Assembly (NCBI GenBank): GCA_900539715.1
Contig: UQDA01000027.1
Location: 1-30,971 of the forward strand
Origin: an uncultured Lachnospiraceae bacterium
Lineage (GTDB): Bacteria > Bacillota > Clostridia > Lachnospirales > Lachnospiraceae
Length of the DNA stretch: 30,971 nt
Reading direction: 5' to 3'
The position numbers were made by a program, and so were the translations under genes. Below, one piece after another: positions 6,630 to 14,039 of the stretch; positions within the stretch are counted from its first letter, which is position 1, and every line of letters begins with the position of its first letter. The notes under the pieces were generated by a model that was given only the letters and a program-made list of their open reading frames with translations, had not been told where the DNA came from and made no database searches.

Positions 6630-9056
6630 ATGACAGATAAACTGTATAGACTGATGGACTGGCCGGAAATTGAGGCTGTCATCTATTCGGAAGAGGATGA
6701 GCCGCACCGTATACTGGGAGCGCATCGGGAAGGTAAGGCAACGCTGGTTCAGGCTTTTTATCCGAACGCGGTATCCATGCAGATATGCCTGCCGGACGGT
6801 GCGACGGTTGAGATGGAGCAGGCGGATGAGACGGGCTTTTATGCTGCGCTTGTTGACAAAGCCGGACTCGGGGCATACCGGTTGTGCGCAGAATTTCCGG
6901 ACGGGACAAAGGAGGTTTTTGACGATGCTTATCGTTTCGGACCGGTGATAACAAAAGAAGATACAGCGCGCTTTGCGGCCGGTATCCATTATGAGGCGTA
7001 TCGTATGCTGGGTGCACATAAGATGACGATAGACGGTGTGGACGGCGTGCATTTTGCGGTATGGGCTCCGAATGCGCTACGGGTGAGCGCTGTGGGTGAT
7101 TTTAACGGCTGGGACGGCAGACGGCATCAGATGAGCAGACTATGGGATTCCGGTATTTTTGAGATTTTTGTGCCCGGCGCAAAAGAGGGGCAGAATTATA
7201 AATTTGAGTTGAAACTGAAGGGTGGGCTGACGTATTTAAAGGCAGATCCGTATGCATTTGGACAGCAGATGCGTCCGGATACGGCGTCCGTGATACGGGA
7301 TATCGATGGCTTTTCCTGGGAAGATGAAAGCTGGATAGCGGACCGGGAAAAGAAGGATTTTGATAAAGAACCGATGAGCGTTTATGAGATGTATCTGGGT
7401 TCTTTTGCAAAACCGGAGGACGGCAGGCTGTATTACAATTACAGAGAGCTTGCGCCGATGGTCATTTCTTATGTGAAGGAAATGGGCTATACCCATGTGG
7501 AGCTTATGCCGGTGATGGAACATCCTTTTGACGGCTCCTGGGGATATCAGGTGATAGGATATTATGCGCCGACCGCCCGCTACGGGACACCGCAGGATTT
7601 TATGTTTTTTATAAACGAGCTGCATAAGGCGGGAATCGGTGTGATTCTGGACTGGGTTCCGGCGCACTTCCCGAGGGATACATACGGGCTGTCCGCATTT
7701 GATGGAACCTGTCTTTATGAGCATAAAGACCCCCGTCAGGGTGCGCATCCTCACTGGGGAACGCTGATTTACAATTATGGAAGGCCTCAGGTGAGCAATT
7801 ATCTGATAGCAAACGCACTTTACTGGATCGAGCAATTTCATGCGGACGGTATCCGGATGGATGCGGTGGCGTCTATGCTCTATCTGGACTATGGCAAGAA
7901 TGACGGGGAATGGGTCGCTAATATGTATGGCGGCAATGAGAATCTGGAAGCTGTTGAATTTTTGAAGCATACGAACAGCATGATAAAAAAGCGCGGGCGC
8001 GGCGCGGTATCTATTGCGGAGGAATCTACCGCGTGGCCGAAGGTGACGGGAAATCTGGATGACGACGGACTTGGATTTTCCATGAAATGGAATATGGGCT
8101 GGATGAATGACTTTCTGGACTATATGCACTATGATCCGTATTTCCGTTCCTATCATCACAATGAGCTGACCTTTTCCATGGTCTATGCCTACAGTGAAAA
8201 GTTCATGCTTGTTTTGTCTCATGACGAGGTAGTTCATGGAAAAGCTTCCATGATAGGAAAGATGCCGGGAGAGGAAACGGAGAAATTTGCAAATCTGCGT
8301 GCGGGATATGGATTTATGATGACCCATCCGGGCAAGAAGCTTCTCTTTATGGGACAGGATATTGCGGAATATGATGAATGGAATGAAAACCGCAGCGTGG
8401 AATGGGAGCTTTTAAAAGAGAAAAAGCACGAGGGTATCCGGCGTTTTGTGAAGCGTCTGAATGAGCTGTACAGAAGCTGCCCTGCTCTTCATGAAAAAGA
8501 TGGAGGTTGGGACGGGTTTGAATGGATAGACTGCATCAGTGCGAACGAGTGTAACCTTTCCTATTTGAGAAAGGCGGAACGGGAAGAGGATACGCTGCTG
8601 GTATGTGTGAACTTTGCCGATGTGGACAGGGAGAATTATGCGGTCGGTGTACCTTTTGAAGGAAAATATACAGAAATCTTAAGCTCCGATTCCGTCGAGT
8701 TCGGAGGAAAGGGCAGGATAAATGAAAATGTTCTGGAAGCGGATGAAAAGGGGGCAAACGGCAGGGAGCTTTCCATTAGTATCCGTCAGGCGCCGCTGTC
8801 TGTGAGCATTTTTGCCTATGCGCCATATACGAAAGAGGAGCAGGAGGCGCGCCGGAAGGCGAAAGAGGAGGCCGCAAAAAAAGCGAGAGAAGAAGCTGAA
8901 AGAAAGGCCAGAGAAGAGTCGGAAAGGAAAGTAAAAGAAGAGTCGGCACAGAAAGAAGCGGCTGTAAAGAAAGCCGAACTGGAAACAAAAAGGAAAAGGG
9001 CGCGTTGTGCGGCAGCTAAAAAACGCAGCGCCGGGAAAGGAAAGAAGAAGGCATGA
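6630..9056 (+). CDS. glgB: 1,4-alpha-glucan branching enzyme with charged C-terminal extension
   Basis: GH13 enzyme that introduces alpha-1,6 branches into glycogen. The 808 residues contain an N-terminal CBM48 module (FAVWAPNALRVSAVGDFNGW), a TIM barrel and a C-terminal all-beta domain. Catalytic residues are visible: nucleophile Asp411 (GIRMDAV), acid/base Glu464 (AEEST) and Asp532 (LSHDEVVHGK). The family usually ends near the FAYAP strand. Here about 74 further residues (735-808) form a Lys/Glu/Ala-rich, probably helical tail ending in a run of lysines. The ATG follows GGGAGGG. mscS overlaps the stop by 4 nt. No other glycogen gene (glgC, glgA, glgP) is in the window. Confidence 0.96.
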   Translation: MTDKLYRLMDWPEIEAVIYSEEDEPHRILGAHREGKATLVQAFYPNAVSMQICLPDGATVEMEQADETGFYAALVDKAGLGAYRLCAEFPDGTKEVFDDAYRFGPVITKEDTARFAAGIHYEAYRMLGAHKMTIDGVDGVHFAVWAPNALRVSAVGDFNGWDGRRHQMSRLWDSGIFEIFVPGAKEGQNYKFELKLKGGLTYLKADPYAFGQQMRPDTASVIRDIDGFSWEDESWIADREKKDFDKEPMSVYEMYLGSFAKPEDGRLYYNYRELAPMVISYVKEMGYTHVELMPVMEHPFDGSWGYQVIGYYAPTARYGTPQDFMFFINELHKAGIGVILDWVPAHFPRDTYGLSAFDGTCLYEHKDPRQGAHPHWGTLIYNYGRPQVSNYLIANALYWIEQFHADGIRMDAVASMLYLDYGKNDGEWVANMYGGNENLEAVEFLKHTNSMIKKRGRGAVSIAEESTAWPKVTGNLDDDGLGFSMKWNMGWMNDFLDYMHYDPYFRSYHHNELTFSMVYAYSEKFMLVLSHDEVVHGKASMIGKMPGEETEKFANLRAGYGFMMTHPGKKLLFMGQDIAEYDEWNENRSVEWELLKEKKHEGIRRFVKRLNELYRSCPALHEKDGGWDGFEWIDCISANECNLSYLRKAEREEDTLLVCVNFADVDRENYAVGVPFEGKYTEILSSDSVEFGGKGRINENVLEADEKGANGRELSISIRQAPLSVSIFAYAPYTKEEQEARRKAKEEAAKKAREEAERKAREESERKVKEESAQKEAAVKKAELETKRKRARCAAAKKRSAGKGKKKA

Positions 9057-9958
9057 GGATGTCTCTTATAGTTTTGAGTTTGCTGTCCCGGACAACAGCA
9101 GCGGAAGAAACGATACAGGATGTGGAAAAGCAGCTGGGGCTGATACAGCGATATCTGAACGAGCTGCCTGACAAGCTTTTGGGCCTGGGAATCAGGGTGG
9201 TGCTTGCGCTGGTGATATTTATCGTCGGCAGCAGGGTGATAAGTCTTATCCGGCGTTTTGTGCGCAGGGCGATGGAAAAATCTACAGCTTCGGAAGAGGC
9301 GGAGGGGTTTCTTGATTCTGCGCTGAAGGTGCTTTTATATGTTATCCTCGTATTTATGATATTGCAGCTGTTCGGTGTGGATGCAGCGAGTATTGCGACT
9401 GTGATAGGTTCGGTCGGAGTAACGGTCGGTCTCGCGATTCAGGGAAGTCTGGCAAACTGTATCGGGGGCATCATGATACTGATATTAAAGCCTTTTCGTG
9501 TGGGAGACTATATAATAGAAGATACCGGAAAAAATGAGGGCATCGTACAACAGATATCAGTGTTTTATACAAAGCTGGCAACTTATGACAATCAGGTGAT
9601 ACTGATTCCGAACGGTACATTGGCAAATTCCAGTCTGACGAATGTGACGGATGAGCCGGTGCGCCGTGTGGATTTAAAAATCGGCATTTCCTACAATGCA
9701 GACATCCGTACCGCGCGGGCCGTTATCGAAAAGATAGGTATGGAAAATCCCCTCCTGATAGCGGATAGAGGAATTTCAGTCAATGTTGATTCTTTGGCGG
9801 ACAGCAGCGTGCTCCTGGCGATAAAATTCTGGGTAAAAAAGGAGGATTACTGGCAGTCCCGGTTTGAAATGCTGGAGGCTATCAAGTACGGATTTGATGA
9901 AAACGGCATCGAAATTCCGTTCAATCAGTTGGATGTGCATATAAAATCTGGCTCTTGA
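9053..9958 (+). CDS. Small-conductance mechanosensitive channel (MscS family)
   Basis: Pressure-gated membrane channel that releases osmolytes on hypo-osmotic shock. The 301 residues match the size of E. coli MscS. After an N-terminal helix come three membrane segments (about residues 43-65, 88-110 and 112-145). The third is the Gly/Ala-rich pore helix (GSVGVTVGLAIQGSLANCIGG) followed by the beta domain start (LKPFRVGDYI), the PNGTLANSSLTN segment and the alpha/beta C domain. The start overlaps the glgB stop in ATGA, indicating translational coupling; an alternative ATG lies at 9059. Coupling to glycogen branching is not an obvious functional link. The promoter of the next unit overlaps this gene's stop codon. 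Confidence 0.93.
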   Translation: MRMSLIVLSLLSRTTAAEETIQDVEKQLGLIQRYLNELPDKLLGLGIRVVLALVIFIVGSRVISLIRRFVRRAMEKSTASEEAEGFLDSALKVLLYVILVFMILQLFGVDAASIATVIGSVGVTVGLAIQGSLANCIGGIMILILKPFRVGDYIIEDTGKNEGIVQQISVFYTKLATYDNQVILIPNGTLANSSLTNVTDEPVRRVDLKIGISYNADIRTARAVIEKIGMENPLLIADRGISVNVDSLADSSVLLAIKFWVKKEDYWQSRFEMLEAIKYGFDENGIEIPFNQLDVHIKSGS

Positions 9959-9983
9959 CTTTAAAAAAAAATGAAGGTATAAT
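9955..9983 (+). promoter_or_regulatory. Near-consensus promoter of the ABC exporter operon, over the mscS stop codon
   Basis: TTGACT at 9955-9960 and TATAAT at 9978-9983 have an exact 17-nt, A-rich spacer. The -35 contains the mscS TGA stop. The predicted start near 9990 leaves a leader of about 180 nt before the first transporter gene, which is what makes the attenuation proposal reasonable. Confidence 0.82.
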
Positions 9984-9993
9984 TCCATAAAGT

Positions 9994-10048
9994 ATCGCGG
10001 GAAAGCGATGCAAAAACGGCAGGCGACGCGAATTCGCCTGCCTGTTTT
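9994..10048 (+). promoter_or_regulatory. Leader hairpins 0 and 1 (terminator-like)
   Basis: Hairpin 0 is ATCGC/GCGAT around GGGAAA (9994-10009). Hairpin 1 pairs GGCAGGCGA (10018-10026) with TCGCCTGCC (10034-10042). AAAAC/GTTTT can extend it, with one bulge, to 10013-10048. The GTTTTGT tract after the stem gives it the form of an intrinsic terminator within the transporter leader. Confidence 0.65.
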
Positions 10049-10178
10049 GTCTGATGGGAAACCTTTGGAATGCACGGTTTCAGGCAGACAAAATCCGCTC
10101 TTTGAGCGGATTTTGGGCGTTTTGTATGCGTCTGAGGATAAAAGAACACTGAAAGGAGAAATGACGAAAAGATGCTGA
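10008..10178 (+). CDS. Candidate leader peptide upstream of the ABC exporter (56 aa)
   Basis: An uninterrupted ATG-to-TGA frame of 56 codons starts about 18 nt after the predicted transcription start and ends 7 nt inside the first transporter gene. It begins MQKRQATRIRLPVL and ends KGEMTKRC. It spans every hairpin after the first and the transporter's ribosome-binding site. By position and size it resembles BmrB, the B. subtilis leader peptide (about 54 aa) whose translation controls attenuation ahead of the bmrCD exporter. I see no convincing sequence likeness. The Shine-Dalgarno (GGGAAAG, 2 nt before the ATG) is poor. A competing shorter frame exists at 10054-10152, so the coding status is uncertain. 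Confidence 0.4.
   Translation: MQKRQATRIRLPVLSDGKPLECTVSGRQNPLFERILGVLYASEDKRTLKGEMTKRC
10045..10093 (+). promoter_or_regulatory. Leader hairpin 2 (candidate antiterminator)
   Basis: TTTTGTCTG (10045-10053) pairs perfectly with CAGACAAAA (10085-10093), and an inner stem GAAACC/GGTTTC (10058-10063 and 10076-10081) lies within. It uses the T-tract of hairpin 1 and the first five bases (10089-10093) of hairpin 3, so it cannot fully coexist with either. Strand sharing of this kind is expected of a regulatory switch. Confidence 0.6.
10054..10152 (+). CDS. Alternative candidate leader peptide (32 aa)
   Basis: A second short frame begins MGNLWNARFQADKIR and ends GFWAFCMRLRIKEH. Its TGA (10150-10152) abuts the Shine-Dalgarno of the transporter gene. 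It is rich in Trp, Phe and Arg, as many stalling peptides are. There is no Shine-Dalgarno before its ATG. Either this frame or the 56-codon frame could be the translated one, or neither. Confidence 0.28.
   Translation: MGNLWNARFQADKIRSLSGFWAFCMRLRIKEH
10089..10115 (+). promoter_or_regulatory. Leader hairpin 3, perfect 12-bp stem
   Basis: CAAAATCCGCTC and GAGCGGATTTTG pair perfectly around a TTT loop. TTTTGGGCGTTTTG follows or overlaps, a weak U-tract for a terminator. The stem lies about 40 nt before the transporter Shine-Dalgarno and competes with hairpin 2. Confidence 0.7.
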
Positions 10179-11917
10179 AAGTATTGACAAAATCGATTCG
10201 GGAATACAAACGTCCCTCTATTCTGACCCCTGTTCTGGTGTCACTGGAAGTGGTCATGGAATGTATTATCCCCTTCGTAGTAGCGCAGCTCGTCAATCAC
10301 ATCAAAGCCGGAAGCGGTATGGGAGTGATATTTGCCTATGGTGCGGTGCTGGTTCTTATGGCGGCAATGTCGCTGGCATTCGGAGCGAGCGCCGGTTCTA
10401 CCTGTGCGACGGCGTCCTGCGGCTTTGCACGCAATTTAAGAAAGGACATGTTTTACAGGATACAGGACTTTTCCTTTGAAAACATTGACAGATTTTCCAC
10501 GTCGTCTCTGGTGACGAGGATGACGACGGACGTGATGAACGTACAGATGGCGTATATGATGATTATCCGTATGGCAATCAGAAGCCCGTTGATGCTGGTC
10601 TTTTCCTTTGTCATGGCGCTCATCATGGGCGGAAAGATGGCGCTCATCTTCCTGTTCACGATACCGGTGCTCGGCATAGGGCTGTTTGCGGTAATACATA
10701 AGGTAGGACCTCTGTTTAAAAAGGTCTTTCGCAAGTATGATGCCCTGAACAATTCCATTCAGGAAAATATCAAGGGAATGCGCGTTGTAAAAGCGTTTGT
10801 CCGCGAAGACTACGAAAAAGAAAAATTCGGGCGTGCGGCAGAGGATGTGTGTCAGGATTTCACCAAAGCGGAGAAGATACTCGCTATCAACAGCCCCCTG
10901 ATGCAGTTCTGTCTGTATGTGGTAATGATATTCGTGCTGTCCTTCGGCTCCTACACTATCATTACGAGCGGCGGTGCAGACCTGGATGTGGGACAGTTTT
11001 CTGCGCTTCTTGTTTACAGCTTTCAGATTTTGAACAGCCTTATGATGTTTTCCATGGTGTTCGTCATGGTGACGATGGCGCAGGAATCTGCACAGCGTAT
11101 CGTGGAAGTCCTTCAGGAAGAGAGCACGCTGAAGAATCCGGAAGTTCCTGTGACAGAAGTGGCAGACGGCTCTGTGGATTTTGAAAGTGTAAACTTTAAA
11201 TATTCCAAAGACGCTGAAAAAATGGCGCTGGCTGATATCAATCTCCATATTGCTTCCGGTGAGACGATAGGCATCATCGGAGGGACAGGCTCCTCTAAAT
11301 CATCCCTTATCCAGCTGATATCCCGACTGTATGACGTTACGGAAGGCTCTGTAAGGGTAGGCGGAAGAGATGTAAGGGAATACGATATTGAGGCGCTGCG
11401 CGATCAGGTTGCGGTTGTTCTGCAGAAAAATATCCTGTTTTCCGGTACGATAAAGGAGAACCTGCGATGGGGGAATAAAAATGCGACGGATGAAGAGTTA
11501 AAAGAAGCCTGCAGACTCGCGCAGGCGGACGAATTCATTATGCAGTTTCCGGAGCAGTATGATACCTATATCGAACAGGGCGGTTCCAACGTATCAGGCG
11601 GTCAGAAGCAGCGCCTGTGTATCGCACGAGCGCTGTTGAAAAAGCCGAAGATACTGATACTTGATGATTCCACGAGCGCAGTGGATACAAAGACGGATGC
11701 TCTGATAAGAAAGGCTTTTCTGGATTATATTCCTGAAACGACCAAGATAATCATCGCTCAGAGGATTTCTTCCGTACAGGATGCGGACAGGATAATCGTA
11801 ATGGACGGAGGAACGATAGCCGATATCGGGACACATGAGGAGCTGCTTTTAAAGAGTCCTATCTATCAGGAGGTTTATACGTCTCAGAACAAAGGAGGTG
11901 ATCCGGATGAAAAATAA
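10172..11917 (+). CDS. ABC exporter half-transporter, degenerate-site subunit (BmrC/LmrC-like)
   Basis: Fused membrane/ATPase half of a heterodimeric type IV ABC exporter, probably for drugs, lipids or peptides. The 581 residues hold six predicted N-terminal helices, then an ATPase with Walker A GGTGSSKSS (Lys376), signature VSGGQ and Walker B ILILDD. The catalytic Glu is replaced by Asp499, and the switch histidine by Gln530 (IIAQRIS). These changes are typical of the non-hydrolysing half of LmrCD/BmrCD-type pairs. The start is preceded by AAAGGAG at a rather long 13-nt spacing, and a short frame overlaps it, which hints at translational coupling. The partner gene overlaps the 3' end by 11 nt. 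Substrate unknown. Confidence 0.93.
   Translation: MLKVLTKSIREYKRPSILTPVLVSLEVVMECIIPFVVAQLVNHIKAGSGMGVIFAYGAVLVLMAAMSLAFGASAGSTCATASCGFARNLRKDMFYRIQDFSFENIDRFSTSSLVTRMTTDVMNVQMAYMMIIRMAIRSPLMLVFSFVMALIMGGKMALIFLFTIPVLGIGLFAVIHKVGPLFKKVFRKYDALNNSIQENIKGMRVVKAFVREDYEKEKFGRAAEDVCQDFTKAEKILAINSPLMQFCLYVVMIFVLSFGSYTIITSGGADLDVGQFSALLVYSFQILNSLMMFSMVFVMVTMAQESAQRIVEVLQEESTLKNPEVPVTEVADGSVDFESVNFKYSKDAEKMALADINLHIASGETIGIIGGTGSSKSSLIQLISRLYDVTEGSVRVGGRDVREYDIEALRDQVAVVLQKNILFSGTIKENLRWGNKNATDEELKEACRLAQADEFIMQFPEQYDTYIEQGGSNVSGGQKQRLCIARALLKKPKILILDDSTSAVDTKTDALIRKAFLDYIPETTKIIIAQRISSVQDADRIIVMDGGTIADIGTHEELLLKSPIYQEVYTSQNKGGDPDEK
11891..11904 (+). promoter_or_regulatory. Extended ribosome-binding site of the second ABC half
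   Basis: AAAGGAGGTGATCC is complementary over 14 bases to the 3' end of 16S rRNA (GGATCACCTCCTTT), an unusually complete anti-SD match. It lies inside the preceding coding sequence and fixes the downstream start at the ATG at 11907 rather than the in-frame GTG at 11898, which is part of the SD itself. Confidence 0.88.
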
Positions 11918-13802
11918 AGTCGGAGCTAAAAAAGGCACGTTAAAAAGACTTTTTAAAATGCTGTTTGAATTTTATCCGGTGCTTTTGCCTATGGTGCTGG
12001 TCTGTGTCGTATTAAACGCGATGATAAGCTCGGTCCCCGCGGTGTTCCAGCAGAATATCATTGCAGTCGTGGAACAGAGCTGGCAGACAAAGGACTGGGG
12101 CAGCGCATCCGGACCGATATTAAAATATGTTTCCCTGCTTATTGTTTTTTATGTTTTGTCATTGGCTGCAGGATATGCCTTTTCATATGGCATGGCGATC
12201 ATCACGCAGGGGTCTTTGAAAAAGCTTCGTGTGAAAATGTTCAACGGAATGCAGGACCTGCCGATAAAATATTTTGATACGCACAATCACGGCGATATCA
12301 TGAGCTATTATACGAATGATATAGATACGCTGCGCCAGCTTATCTCTCAGAGCATTCCGCAGCTGATAATTTCCTGTGTTTCCGTACTGACAGTATTTTG
12401 TATCATGATGTATTACAGTATCTGGCTTTTGCTGGTTGTACTGGCAGGCGTAGTACTGATGGGGGTCGTGACGAAAAAGGTCGGCTCCAGCTCCGCAAAA
12501 TATTTTCTGCATCAGCAGATGGCTGTGGGAAAATCCGAGGGATTTGTGGAAGAGATAATGAACGGGCAGAAGGTTGTAAAGGTATTCTGTCATGAGAGAG
12601 AAACGGAAGCGGATTTTGACAAGATAAATGACGAGCTGTTTCATGTATCCGAGCAGGCAAACCGATATGCCAATATGCTTATGCCGATATTGATGAATAT
12701 GGGCAATGTACTGTATGTCATCGTGGCTCTGGCAGGAGGAATCCTGCTGCTTGCGGGCGCACCGAATTTCAGCATATCGGGAATGGCGCTGTCTATCAGC
12801 ATTACAGTTCCGTTTTTGAACATGACGAGACAGTTCTGCGGCAATATCGGACAGGTTTCCAACCAGATAAACTCTGTCGTTATGGGTCTTGCGGGCGCAG
12901 AACGTATCTTTGGCCTGATAGACGAGCAGGCAGAGAAGGATGAAGGCTATGTGACACTGGTCAATGTAAAAGAGGAAAACGGCGAATTGGTGGAATGCAA
13001 AGAGCGCACGGATATGTGGGCGTGGAAACACCCTCACAGCGCAGACGGCAGCATCACCTATACAAGACTGCAGGGCGATGTCCGCATGACAGAGGTGGAT
13101 TTCGGATATAATCCTGAAAAGATCGTGCTGCACGATATCACGCTGTATGCAGAGCCGGGGCAGAAGGTTGCATTTGTAGGCGCGACCGGAGCGGGTAAAA
13201 CGACGATCACCAACCTGATAAATCGTTTTTATGATATCGCGGATGGAAAGATACGTTACGACGGTATCAATATCAACAAGATAAAGAAGGCGGATCTGCG
13301 CCGTTCCTTAGGTATTATATTGCAGGATACGGTTTTATTTTCCGGTACCGTTATGGAAAACATCCGTTATGGCAATCTGGATGCAACGGATGGGGAATGT
13401 ATCGGTGCGGCGCAGCTTGCGGGAGCACATGATTTTATCACGCGTCTGCCCGAAGGCTACAATACGATGATCACGGCGAACGGTTCTAATCTTTCCCAGG
13501 GTCAGAGGCAGCTGATTTCTATTGCAAGAGCGGCGGTGGCAGACCCTCCGGTCATGATAATGGACGAAGCGACCTCCTCCATCGATACGAGGACAGAGGC
13601 AATCGTGCAGCGTGGTATGGATGCTCTGATGCACGGCAGGACGGTATTTGTTATCGCACACCGCCTTTCTACAGTCCGTAATTCAGATGTCATTATGGTA
13701 TTGGAGCAGGGACGCATCATCGAAAGAGGCAGTCATGACGATCTTATTGCTCAGAAGGGCAAATATTATCAGCTTTATACGGGAGCATTTGAGCTGGAAT
13801 AA
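11907..13802 (+). CDS. ABC exporter half-transporter, catalytic subunit (BmrD/LmrD-like)
   Basis: Partner of the preceding half-transporter; together they should form one export pump with asymmetric ATP sites. The 631 residues have an N-terminal six-helix domain, a linker insertion (about residues 350-395, containing RTDMWAWKHPH) common in the LmrD type, and a complete ATPase. That ATPase has Walker A GATGAGKTT (Lys431), signature LSQGQ, Walker B VMIMDE with catalytic Glu554, and switch His585. Its consensus catalytic residues complement the degenerate ones of the partner. The reading frame overlaps the partner by 11 nt, which should enforce equal expression. A strong terminator follows directly. 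Confidence 0.94.
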   Translation: MKNKVGAKKGTLKRLFKMLFEFYPVLLPMVLVCVVLNAMISSVPAVFQQNIIAVVEQSWQTKDWGSASGPILKYVSLLIVFYVLSLAAGYAFSYGMAIITQGSLKKLRVKMFNGMQDLPIKYFDTHNHGDIMSYYTNDIDTLRQLISQSIPQLIISCVSVLTVFCIMMYYSIWLLLVVLAGVVLMGVVTKKVGSSSAKYFLHQQMAVGKSEGFVEEIMNGQKVVKVFCHERETEADFDKINDELFHVSEQANRYANMLMPILMNMGNVLYVIVALAGGILLLAGAPNFSISGMALSISITVPFLNMTRQFCGNIGQVSNQINSVVMGLAGAERIFGLIDEQAEKDEGYVTLVNVKEENGELVECKERTDMWAWKHPHSADGSITYTRLQGDVRMTEVDFGYNPEKIVLHDITLYAEPGQKVAFVGATGAGKTTITNLINRFYDIADGKIRYDGININKIKKADLRRSLGIILQDTVLFSGTVMENIRYGNLDATDGECIGAAQLAGAHDFITRLPEGYNTMITANGSNLSQGQRQLISIARAAVADPPVMIMDEATSSIDTRTEAIVQRGMDALMHGRTVFVIAHRLSTVRNSDVIMVLEQGRIIERGSHDDLIAQKGKYYQLYTGAFELE

Positions 13803-13811
13803 AAATGATAT

Positions 13812-13856
13812 AAAAAATGCAGGGTGCGGAAGAAGATTTCTGTACCCTGCATTTTT
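13812..13856 (+). terminator. Terminator of the ABC exporter operon
   Basis: AAAAATGCAGGGT (13813-13825) pairs with ACCCTGCATTTTT (13844-13856), a long stem ending in T5. The A-run on the left makes it potentially bidirectional. Confidence 0.88.
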
Positions 13857-13869
13857 GCGGAAAGAAATG

Positions 13870-13896
13870 AAAAAAGTGTGCGTCAGGGCGCACACT
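13870..13896 (-). terminator. Minus-strand terminator-like hairpin
   Basis: Read on the minus strand, AGTGTGCG pairs with CGCACACT around CCCTGA and is followed by six Ts. It is a textbook intrinsic terminator shape, but it lies downstream of the tRNA's own terminator, so it may end a separate small transcript from 13897-13993. Confidence 0.6.
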
Positions 13897-13999
13897 CCGC
13901 GTCGAGCGCAGTCGCGTCAGCGACAATTTCGCCGCGCGCGAGTACGCATAATCATGTTTTTTGTACGATAGGAAATGAAATTTCCTATCGTACAAAAAA
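13897..13999 (-). repeat. GC-rich structured intergenic element with a perfect 20-bp inverted repeat
   Basis: Positions 13957-13976 and 13980-13999 are perfect reverse complements with a 3-nt loop. The arms begin with TTTTTT and end with AAAAAA, so the repeat is not a terminator on either strand. The GC-rich part contains GTCGC/GCGAC (13911-13924) and many CGCG runs, unlike the flanking DNA. The strand is given as minus because the adjacent terminator-like hairpin points that way. It could be a dispersed small repeat or a small RNA; its identity is unknown. Confidence 0.5.
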
Positions 14000-14027
14000 A
14001 TGCCGACTCGTTACGAATCGGCATTTT
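13994..14027 (-). terminator. Terminator of tRNA-Thr
   Basis: AAAATGCCGA (13997-14006 as its plus-strand arm) pairs with TCGGCATTTT (14018-14027), and seven Ts follow on the minus strand (13994-14000). It lies 13 nt after the tRNA 3' end. Confidence 0.85.
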
Positions 14028-14039
14028 CATAAGTTCAGA

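Noticed and set aside
7236..8327. 363-codon minus-strand ORF inside glgB
   Set aside because: It is the complement of a strongly conserved enzyme, and its composition (His, Arg and Ile rich) is that of a shadow frame.
12183..13133. 316-codon minus-strand ORF inside the second ABC half
   Set aside because: It is antisense to a complete transporter gene, has no start signals and has shadow-like composition.
13957..13999. 20-bp inverted repeat as an intrinsic terminator
   Set aside because: The stem ends in A-runs on both strands, so there is no U-tract at the 3' side in either direction.
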